From contig NZ_JAMLJK010000001.1 of the NCBI RefSeq assembly GCF_023700005.1, forward strand, positions 2,091,096 to 2,155,095: a stretch of DNA of 64,000 nt. The letters are read 5' to 3'. Below the pieces are notes generated by a model. That model was not told the origin of the DNA and ran no database searches. It saw only the letters and a list, made by a program, of their open reading frames with translations. The stretch comes from Larsenimonas rhizosphaerae. GTDB lineage: Bacteria > Pseudomonadota > Gammaproteobacteria > Pseudomonadales > Halomonadaceae. Positions 54,766 through 64,000 of this stretch are shown here, one piece after another; the stretch's first letter is position 1, and each line of letters opens with the position of its first letter. Position numbers and translations under genes: made by a program.

Positions 54766-55670
54766 GCGATGATCGATCGAGTAGCCAGGGCAGCAGATCC
54801 TGGCTCGACAAGTTGCTCGGTGCATTTTCCAGCGACAGCGAAGAACCCAGCTCGGTTGACGAGCTGAAACTTTTTCTTCGCGACGTCGGCACCCGCCTGA
54901 GCCTGGACCAGGACGGCATGGCCATCATCGAAGGCGCGTTCGAAATCAGCGATCAACAGGCACGGGAAGCCATGATTCCCCGCTCCCAGATCGTTGCCAT
55001 ACGCGCCGACCAGTCCCCAGAGGACTTTCTCCCGATCATCATGGACAGCGCACATTCGCGTTATCCGGTGGTTGACGAGAATCTCGATGAGATTATTGGC
55101 CTGTTGCTCGTCAAGGACCTGCTGCCCCTGATCATGCAAAGCCCGGAGGAGCGTGAAAGCCTTGATATACGCACCCTGCTGCGCCCGGCCATGTTCATCC
55201 CCGAATCCAAACGGCTGAATAACCTGCTCAAGGAGTTCAGGGATACCCGCAATCACATGGCGGTCGTGGTGGACGAGTACGGCGGCACCGCCGGTCTGGT
55301 CACCATCGAGGACATTCTCGAGCAAATCGTGGGTGATATCGAAGACGAGCACGATACGGATGAAGAAGACGATATTCGTGATCTCGGTGACGGGAGCTTT
55401 GCCGTCAAGGCCCTGACCCCGATCGAGGACTTCAATGACCGCTTTGAAACGGAATTTTCCGACGAGGAATTCGATACCGTAGGCGGTCTTGTAATGCAGC
55501 GACTCGGTCATCTGCCTCGCCGGCTTGAATCGACCGACCTTAATCAGTGGCGCTTTACCGTGCTCAATGCCGATAATCGCCGGATTCGCCTGTTGAAGGC
55601 CACCCATATCGGGACCCAGGCAGCCGGGGCACCCAATGAATCCTCAACCGATTCACGAGATGACCACTGA
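54762..55670 (+). CDS. corC: CorC/YbeX CBS-domain transporter-associated protein
   Basis: Cytosolic protein of 302 aa with two CBS domains ([40 protein letters not shown] and [57 protein letters not shown]) and a C-terminal CorC_HlyC domain. Linked in enterics to Mg/Co efflux and ribosome physiology. It has an acidic linker ([18 protein letters not shown]). The last member before lnt; a short GC palindrome at 55677-55694 follows the stop. Confidence 0.94.
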   Translation: MSDDRSSSQGSRSWLDKLLGAFSSDSEEPSSVDELKLFLRDVGTRLSLDQDGMAIIEGAFEISDQQAREAMIPRSQIVAIRADQSPEDFLPIIMDSAHSRYPVVDENLDEIIGLLLVKDLLPLIMQSPEERESLDIRTLLRPAMFIPESKRLNNLLKEFRDTRNHMAVVVDEYGGTAGLVTIEDILEQIVGDIEDEHDTDEEDDIRDLGDGSFAVKALTPIEDFNDRFETEFSDEEFDTVGGLVMQRLGHLPRRLESTDLNQWRFTVLNADNRRIRLLKATHIGTQAAGAPNESSTDSRDDH

Positions 55671-55828
55671 ATCGAGAGCCGCCCGCGGGCGGCTTCCGAT
55701 CCCCCGATCAGCGCACTAAAAGCCCGCTTCTCCACAGACACTCGTCTTCCCTTCCTGATATTCTCACCGTCTGTATGCACCGCCTGTCGGCGAGTAGCGC
55801 CCTGTATTGACCATCCAAAAGGCCATGT

Positions 55829-57364
55829 ATGGTATTTTCCGACCCGCTTGCCAGACGTACCTGGCTGGGCGATTTAACGGCGCTGGCCGCCGGCGCCCTG
55901 ATGACCCTGACATTTGCTCCCTTTGATGCCTGGTGGCTGGCGCCGGTGCTGATGGCACTGGTCTATGCCAGCCTGCAACAGATTGCGCTGGGTCGCACCC
56001 TGTGGCGAGGCTGGCTGTTCGGGTTTGGCCTGTTTGGTGCCGGCACCTCCTGGGTCTATGTCTCGATCCATGATTACGGCTATACCGGAGTACCTCTGGC
56101 CATCCTGCTGACGGCACTGTTTGCCGCCACTCTGGCCCTGTTTTATCTGATCACCTTCGGCCTGTATCGATATTGTCGACCACGCGGTGCAGTAAACCCG
56201 TGGGCCTTTGCCGGCATCTGGGTACTGGGGGAAATGTTTCGAAGCTGGGCCTTTACCGGGTTTCCCTGGCTCTACCTCGGCAGTGCTCAGGTCGAGGCGC
56301 CCATTCGCAGTCTGGCACCACTGGGGGGCGTTTATCTGCTGAGCCTGACCGTCGCACTTTCCGGTGGTCTGTTGTATCGCCTGGTAATTCGCAGGGCCTG
56401 GTTCAATGCCATACCGCTGCTGGTTATCTGGCTCGCGCCACTGGCACTGCCCACCCTGTGGGCGACGCCTACCGGCGCGCCCCACCAGGTGGCTCTGGTG
56501 CAGGGCAATCTTCCCCAGCTGGAAAAATGGACACCCGATGGGCAACGCACGGCGGCGAACACCTACGCCACCCTGACACGCGAGCAGGCCGGCGATGCCG
56601 ATATTGTGATCTGGCCTGAAACCGCTCTTCCCATGCTGGATACCCAGGCCATGCCGTTTCTTGAACGCATTCAGGCGACTCTTGCGCCCGAGGCAGCACT
56701 TGTTACAGGCGTGGTACAGCGTGATGTTGAAGGCCATTACTTCAATAGCGTGATGGCCCTGGGCAACGGAAATGGTACCTATCGCAAGGCTCATCTTGTT
56801 CCCTTTGGCGAGTACCTGCCGCTGGATTCAATGCTTCGCGGCGTGATTGATTTCTTCAACCTGCCCATGTCGAATTTCAAGGCCGGACCCGCGGCACCCG
56901 CGCCCCTCATGGCAGACGGCCTGAAACTGGGGGTAGCCATCTGCTACGAGATTGTCTATCCGGACCTCGTTCGACAGCGGGCGGCCACGTCCGACGTGCT
57001 GCTGACGGTATCCAACGACAGCTGGTTCGGTCACTCCATCGGCCCGTTGCAACACATGCAAATGGCTCAGCTACGCGCACTGGAAAACAACCGCTACCTG
57101 CTGCGCGCTACCAGCAACGGCATGACGGCCATCGTCGGTCCCTCCGGCGAAATACTGGCCGAGGCACCGCGCTTTTCAAAACAGGTGCTGACCGGCTCGA
57201 TCCGGGCAATGCACGGTGCCCCGCCCTTCACCTTCTGGGGAAGCTGGCCCGCCGGCATTCTGGCAACGCTGCTTGCACTGTCGGGCATCGCGGCACGCTG
57301 GCTGGAACGTCAGCGCCGCCGGCGCAAACGCCGGGAACAACAATTTCATGACGAGCTTTACTAA
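55829..57364 (+). CDS. lnt: apolipoprotein N-acyltransferase
   Basis: Adds the third acyl chain to lipoproteins at the inner membrane before Lol export; 511 aa. Six or more hydrophobic segments in the first 210 residues, then a nitrilase domain with the catalytic triad: Glu in VIWPETALPML, Lys in RKAHLVPFGEYLPL and Cys in GVAICYEIVYPDLV, followed by VSNDSWFGHSIGPLQH. A very basic C-terminal tail (RQRRRRKRREQ). Its products are handled by LolB encoded at 10.5 kb. Confidence 0.95.
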   Translation: MVFSDPLARRTWLGDLTALAAGALMTLTFAPFDAWWLAPVLMALVYASLQQIALGRTLWRGWLFGFGLFGAGTSWVYVSIHDYGYTGVPLAILLTALFAATLALFYLITFGLYRYCRPRGAVNPWAFAGIWVLGEMFRSWAFTGFPWLYLGSAQVEAPIRSLAPLGGVYLLSLTVALSGGLLYRLVIRRAWFNAIPLLVIWLAPLALPTLWATPTGAPHQVALVQGNLPQLEKWTPDGQRTAANTYATLTREQAGDADIVIWPETALPMLDTQAMPFLERIQATLAPEAALVTGVVQRDVEGHYFNSVMALGNGNGTYRKAHLVPFGEYLPLDSMLRGVIDFFNLPMSNFKAGPAAPAPLMADGLKLGVAICYEIVYPDLVRQRAATSDVLLTVSNDSWFGHSIGPLQHMQMAQLRALENNRYLLRATSNGMTAIVGPSGEILAEAPRFSKQVLTGSIRAMHGAPPFTFWGSWPAGILATLLALSGIAARWLERQRRRRKRREQQFHDELY

Positions 57365-57367
57365 GCC

Positions 57368-58102
57368 ATGCTGAATCTTCTCAAGACCTTTGCCCTGCCT
57401 CCGGGCATCTTTCTGGTAATACTGCTGATCATTCTGGTGCTGATGCCCAAATGGCCCCGCCTGATGCGGTGGCTGGGCATCGCCACCGTGGCTCTGTTCT
57501 GGGGGCTGTCCATGCCTCCCGTCGCCAGTCTGTTGCTCAAACCGATCGAGCATATCGGTCCATCAAGTGTCGCGCAGTGGAAAAGCGCGGAAGCCATCGT
57601 GGTCCTGGGTGGAGGGCGCGATTACGGCGCCCCTGAACTGGGATGGAAGGACCGCACCAACCCCTCCTCGCTCCAGCGGCTGGATGAAGGGGCACGTATT
57701 GCTCGTCGGACCGGCCTGCCGATACTGCTGTCCGGCGGTGGCAAACAGGGGTGGACAATAAAATCAGAAGCACAGTTGATGGAGCGCAGTCTGGAGCAGG
57801 AGTTCGGCATGAGCGCTCGCTGGCTTGAAAACAACAGCAGCAATACCGAACAAAATGCTCAGTACAGTGCCAGGATACTGAAAAAGGCCGATATCAAGCG
57901 CATTGTGCTGGTCACCACGGCTTATCACATGCCGCGAGCCATGCATAATTTCGAAAAGGAAGGGCTGGACGTTGTGCCTGCGCCAGTCGGTTTTTCCAGC
58001 GATATTTCCGGTGGCGAAATGTGGTGGGCCCCGCAGCTTGACAGCCTGGCTCGCAGCCAGCTGGCCCTGCACGAATACATGGGAAGGCTGGCCGGGCGAT
58101 AA
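57368..58102 (+). CDS. DUF218 (YdcF/ElyC-like) membrane protein
   Basis: 244 aa with two N-terminal transmembrane segments (PPGIFLVILLIILVLM and WLGIATVALFWGLSMPPVASLLL) and a DUF218 domain: AIVVLGGGRDYGAP, RLDEGARIARRTGLPILLSGGG, ENNSSNTEQNAQYSARIL and VLVTTAYHMPRAMHNFEKEGLDVVPAPVGF. This two-TM architecture fits ElyC of E. coli, which affects peptidoglycan precursor (undecaprenyl phosphate) use. It is 3 bp after lnt, so cotranscribed. Function is by family only. Confidence 0.88.
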   Translation: MLNLLKTFALPPGIFLVILLIILVLMPKWPRLMRWLGIATVALFWGLSMPPVASLLLKPIEHIGPSSVAQWKSAEAIVVLGGGRDYGAPELGWKDRTNPSSLQRLDEGARIARRTGLPILLSGGGKQGWTIKSEAQLMERSLEQEFGMSARWLENNSSNTEQNAQYSARILKKADIKRIVLVTTAYHMPRAMHNFEKEGLDVVPAPVGFSSDISGGEMWWAPQLDSLARSQLALHEYMGRLAGR

Positions 58103-58121
58103 AGGGCCCGGCCCTGACAGA

Positions 58122-58658
58122 CTAACCGACGCGGATGCTGTCTCGCTTGAAGTAACGATGACCACAGCCATGACAGGCCTCCAGCAGGCTGGACGTGGTA
58201 AAGGTGACCGTTTGGTCACAATGCACACAGCGCATCCGCCCGGGAAGAGCCAGTTCCCCCTCGCAGTAGTCAGCCTGGGCGGCTTCCAGGTCATCATTGA
58301 AACGGTATTGATCGATAGCGGTACGATCAGCCATGGAAAACAGGGCCTGACGCAGCCGGTTCGACAGGTAATCCAGATCGATGCCCATCCACTGCGCCAG
58401 CCCGCCCCCGCCTTCAGCCATGAAATGGCCGAACTGGCGGACATCCCGCTCAAGCCAGGCCCGCAGCAACGATAGCTCGTCCCTGGTAAACTCCTCGACG
58501 TCAGCTTCAAAGGCAATGATTTCGTCCAGCTCGCGCGCAAGCCCCTCCTTCGACCAGCGTGAGGTATCCTCCCGCTGTTGCTCGCGCTCCCCAAACCGGG
58601 ACATGGAACGCTCGTAAGCGTCCTTCAAACGCTGCTGACGATCCGGCTGATTGTTCAT
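58122..58658 (-). CDS. ybeL: zinc-ribbon protein YbeL (DUF1451)
   Basis: 178 aa, charged helical N-terminal region (DRQQRLKDAYERSMSRFGEREQQRE) and a C-terminal zinc ribbon with two Cys pairs (MRCVHCDQTVTF and EACHGCGHRYF). DUF1451 proteins are encoded next to leuS in E. coli (ybeL) as well, and here the gene is divergent from leuS. No known activity. Confidence 0.88.
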   Translation of the reverse strand: MNNQPDRQQRLKDAYERSMSRFGEREQQREDTSRWSKEGLARELDEIIAFEADVEEFTRDELSLLRAWLERDVRQFGHFMAEGGGGLAQWMGIDLDYLSNRLRQALFSMADRTAIDQYRFNDDLEAAQADYCEGELALPGRMRCVHCDQTVTFTTSSLLEACHGCGHRYFKRDSIRVG

Positions 58659-58744
58659 GACCTCACTCCTCTGGTGACTCCCCTACCTGTCGGTCGCCGA
58701 CTGGGGTATGCTTGTGGCCCTGCGGGCCAGACCCTGTGGGGATA

Positions 58745-61484
<2,740 letters not shown>

Positions 61485-61535
61485 TTATCGTGCGCCGGGC
61501 GACCCTGCCCGGCGGATTGATGCAAGGAGGCTTTG

Positions 61536-62078
61536 ATGAATCGACGTGCATGGCTGGCCGGCACGGCAGGACTTGCAGCAGCGCTGACCCTCAGCGCATG
61601 CGGTTTTCAGCTGCGAGGCTATCAGGATGCGGCGCTGCCCTTCAGCACACTGGCCGTACAGTCACGGGATGGGGGTGGGCCGCGGGATTACGCCTACAAG
61701 TCCGTAGTCGACACGCTTGAAGGTACCAATGTCGCTATTGACAGCAATGCCCCGCTGACGCTGAACCTGGGCAGTGAATCGTTCTCCGAACATGAGCTGA
61801 CCTTTGGCGATGTCGGCAGTCAGGAGCGGGAAGTCACCTACACCCTGCCCTGGTCAGTGCAACGCAGTGAGGACGGTGCCTACCTGGCTGACCAGCAGAC
61901 CGTGGAAGCCACCGGAACGTACACCACCAGCACGGACCGACTTCTGTCGCGCGACAACCAGCGTAATGATCTCGAGAGACAGCTGCGCGAAGAAGCGTCC
62001 CATCAACTGATCGAGCGCCTGCAGGCCCTGGATACTACTGCCGTTTCCGATGAAAGTCTTTCCCGACAAACTCGCTGA
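61536..62078 (+). CDS. lptE: LPS-assembly lipoprotein LptE
   Basis: Outer-membrane lipoprotein (180 aa) that plugs LptD and delivers lipopolysaccharide to the surface. Signal peptide with lipobox LSAC (Cys about residue 22), then CGFQLRGYQDAALPFSTLAV, which is the LptE start, and the Asp/Arg-rich C-terminal half typical of the family. ATG 61536 with AAGGAGG upstream is preferred over the adjacent TTG at 61533. It overlaps holA by 29 bp. Confidence 0.93.
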   Translation: MNRRAWLAGTAGLAAALTLSACGFQLRGYQDAALPFSTLAVQSRDGGGPRDYAYKSVVDTLEGTNVAIDSNAPLTLNLGSESFSEHELTFGDVGSQEREVTYTLPWSVQRSEDGAYLADQQTVEATGTYTTSTDRLLSRDNQRNDLERQLREEASHQLIERLQALDTTAVSDESLSRQTR

Positions 62079-63114
62079 ACAGCTGGGCAAGTCTCTCGCC
62101 CCGATTTACCTGGTGGCGGGAGATGAGCCACTGATCCACATGGAAACCTGTGACCGAATTCGGGCAGCAGCCCGGAACGCAGGGATAGAGGAACGCGACG
62201 TCATGCACGTCGAGCCTCAGTTTTCATGGGGCCAGTTGCTGGAAAGCGCCAATGCCCTGTCGCTGTTTTCCTCTCGCAAGCTGATCGAGGTTCGCCTCGG
62301 CAATCAGTCTCCCGGTCAGGAAGGTGGCAAGGTTCTTGCGGAGTACGCTCAGTCGGCCAGCCATGACAACGTGCTGTTGATTACGGCCGGACGCCTTGAT
62401 CGCAAGGTGCAGCAGAGTGCCTGGTTCAAGGCCGTCGACAAGGCCGGCATTTTTGTCCCGATTTGGCCGGTGGATCATCAGCGCATGGGATACTGGATCC
62501 GTGATCGGGCACAACGAGTGGAGTTGGAACTGTTGCCTGAAGCCGCCCAGTTACTGGCAGACCGCATCGAGGGCAACCTGCTGGCGGCCGATCAGGAGTT
62601 GACCAAGCTGCGCCTGCTGTATCCGGCAGGCAGCCGGCTGACAGCCGAGGCCATCGCGGCAGGCGTCGAGGACAGCGCCCGATTTGATGTCTTCACCCTG
62701 ACGGATGCCTGCCTGCTCGGCGAGCGTGATCGCAGCGTACGCATCGTGCAGGGACTGAAGGCAGAAGGTATCGAAGCGCCGGTGGTTCTGTGGGCACTGG
62801 GGCGGGAGCTGCGCACGCTACTGTCACTGCGTCAACTGCTCGATCAGGGCCAGAGCCTTGAACATGCCTGCAAGGCCCAACGGCCGATGATCCCTGAAAA
62901 GCGTCGCCCAGCCTATCAAAAGGCGCTCGGCAGGCTGCCGCACAAGCGGCTCAACAAGTTACTGCTGTTCGCTCAGCGCATAGACCAGTCCATCAAGGGA
63001 GCGCATCCGCTACCGACCTGGGATGCTCTGGCCGATCTGGCGCTGACCCTTGCCGGTGGCAAGGGCCTGCTTGCCGAATGGGCAGGTGCCTACACCAGTC
63101 AGACTTCCTCCTAG
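62050..63114 (+). CDS. holA: DNA polymerase III delta subunit
   Basis: Clamp-loader wrench subunit that opens the beta sliding clamp; 354 aa. LAPIYLVAGDEPLIHMETCDRIRAAAR, FSSRKLIEVRL with the clamp-contact region LSLFS, LLITAGRLDRK and the C-terminal helical domain (VLWALGRELRTLLSLRQL, PLPTWDALADLALTLAGGKGL). The leuS-lptE-holA order is conserved, but the usual next gene nadD is absent: a convergent LacI gene overlaps the holA stop by 4 bp. Confidence 0.95.
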   Translation: MKVFPDKLAEQLGKSLAPIYLVAGDEPLIHMETCDRIRAAARNAGIEERDVMHVEPQFSWGQLLESANALSLFSSRKLIEVRLGNQSPGQEGGKVLAEYAQSASHDNVLLITAGRLDRKVQQSAWFKAVDKAGIFVPIWPVDHQRMGYWIRDRAQRVELELLPEAAQLLADRIEGNLLAADQELTKLRLLYPAGSRLTAEAIAAGVEDSARFDVFTLTDACLLGERDRSVRIVQGLKAEGIEAPVVLWALGRELRTLLSLRQLLDQGQSLEHACKAQRPMIPEKRRPAYQKALGRLPHKRLNKLLLFAQRIDQSIKGAHPLPTWDALADLALTLAGGKGLLAEWAGAYTSQTSS

Positions 63115-64000
63115 CCGGCAACGGCGGGACAGGTATCCCCGACAATCAACCAGGTTGGCAGTATCACCTGCTCCTGGTCGCTCTGATCGATAACCATCAA
63201 GGCCGCCAGCCGTCCCTTGGCCCGACTGTTCTGATAGACCGTGGTCAGTATCGGCCGACGCTGCTGGCCTTCCGGAATGCCGTCGAATCCGGTCACTGCC
63301 AGCGCCCCCGGCACATCGATACCGCGCTGCTCTGCAATGGCCAGTACCGTCAGTGCCAGCTGGTCTGACATGCACAGCACCAGGTCCGGAGCATCCTCGC
63401 TCAACAGAGCCTCCACCACCGACACCGCCTCTGTAAAGGTATTGCTTTTCACGTTCCACACCGGCACCTGTTGCGGATCATGACCGGCCGCCAACAAGGC
63501 CTCATCAAAACCTGCCAGACGCTGATACGCCATGGTATTGGGCTCCATTGCAACCTGATCACGGTCATAACGCCCGGAAGACATTTCAAGTGACATGCAA
63601 AGCGCCAGTATTGCAGGGCGACGCGCTCCGCTTGCCAGCGCAAACTCCCCGATCATGTTCGACGCCGCCTGATCATCGATCTGCACGGAAGGAATATCAT
63701 CCTGACGCATGTCAATCGTGACCGCCGGGCTGAAATCACCACGGGCCAGCGCAGCGGAGGTCGTGGTGGGCAGAGACCCATACACCAGGTAGCCATCCGA
63801 GATGCCATTGAATTCGTTACGAATCTCCTGACTGGCTGACTGGGTCAGCAGCAGCATGCGATACCCGTGCAAATCCAGCACCTCCGAGATACCAGACAGA
63901 AACTCGCTGGCCACACTATCTGTCAGGCTGTGACTCAGGTTATCGGCCAGCATGATCCCGATAATGCGACTCTGGCCGGTGCGCAGGCTACGACCAAGAC
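63111..64000 (-). CDS. LacI-family transcriptional regulator (5' part outside window)
   Basis: The reverse frame is open from the right edge to TAG at 63113-63111 (about 296 codons). It begins LGRSLRTGQSRIIGIMLADNLSHSLTDS, the hinge-to-core junction of LacI/GalR repressors, and continues with the sugar-binding core (GYRMLLLTQSASQEI, FALASGARRPAILAL, PDLVLCMSDQLALTVLAIAEQRGIDVPGALAVTGFDGIP). The HTH lies beyond 64000. The ATG at 63953 is internal. PxxSxxxDxxA-type effector domain indicates a carbohydrate ligand, identity unknown. Confidence 0.88.
   Translation of the reverse strand, partial: LGRSLRTGQSRIIGIMLADNLSHSLTDSVASEFLSGISEVLDLHGYRMLLLTQSASQEIRNEFNGISDGYLVYGSLPTTTSAALARGDFSPAVTIDMRQDDIPSVQIDDQAASNMIGEFALASGARRPAILALCMSLEMSSGRYDRDQVAMEPNTMAYQRLAGFDEALLAAGHDPQQVPVWNVKSNTFTEAVSVVEALLSEDAPDLVLCMSDQLALTVLAIAEQRGIDVPGALAVTGFDGIPEGQQRRPILTTVYQNSRAKGRLAALMVIDQSDQEQVILPTWLIVGDTCPAVAG

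Overview
The window reads as a contiguous piece of a gammaproteobacterial chromosome. It is GC-rich (high fifties to about 60 percent by eye, not computed), densely coding, and many proteins are rich in Asp and Glu. Gene content and order (hemA-prfA-prmC, lolB-ispE-tRNA-prs-rplY-pth-ychF, betIBA, trpEGDC, miaB-ybeZ-ybeY-corC-lnt, leuS-lptE-holA) and the choline-to-betaine operon suggest a moderately halophilic Halomonadaceae member (Halomonas/Kushneria-like). That placement is inference. I see no phage, transposon, integron or CRISPR array.

Layout. 1-4.5 kb: polyamine and beta-alanine metabolism (PotA-like ATPase cut by the left edge, PuuB-like oxidase, a LysR regulator divergent from an omega-amino acid:pyruvate transaminase, as in bauR-bauA). 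4.5-8.5 kb, minus strand: hemA-prfA-prmC-moeB with overlapping ends. 8.8-15.7 kb, plus strand: TPR lipoprotein, lolB, ispE, tRNA-Gln, prs, rplY, pth, ychF, tRNA-Met. 15.8-20.2 kb: apeB, prc, a 63-residue protein, two identical tRNA-Asn genes, and a second tRNA-Met identical and inverted relative to the first. 20.5-24.4 kb: betI-betB-betA behind a BetI-type palindrome. 24.6-34.6 kb: fadE, then mdtA-mdtB-mdtC. 34.7-36.2 kb: GNAT acetyltransferase and ugpQ. 36.2-41.3 kb, minus strand: gph, trpE, trpG, trpD, trpC. 41.5-45.2 kb: ndh, a ketopantoate reductase-like gene, a GIY-YIG protein, rpe and a small acidic protein. 45.3-51.5 kb: ggt, then aspA-ansA, tpm, an SH3/coiled-coil membrane protein and a DUF1820 protein. 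51.8-63.1 kb: miaB, ybeZ, ybeY, corC, lnt, a DUF218 protein, ybeL, leuS, lptE, holA. A LacI-family regulator is cut by the right edge.

The most interesting non-obvious signal is in the trpE-trpG gap. An unlisted 18-codon leader peptide on the minus strand has two adjacent Trp codons. It is followed by mutually exclusive stem-loops ending in a U-tract terminator, which is a textbook transcription attenuator for trpGDC. Other regulatory candidates are a stem-loop leader before rplY (L25), a facing pair of DnaA boxes at 51.06 kb, a PsrA-like palindrome before fadE and a BetI operator. Most of the window is ordinary core genome. I did not find a new defence or biosynthetic system.
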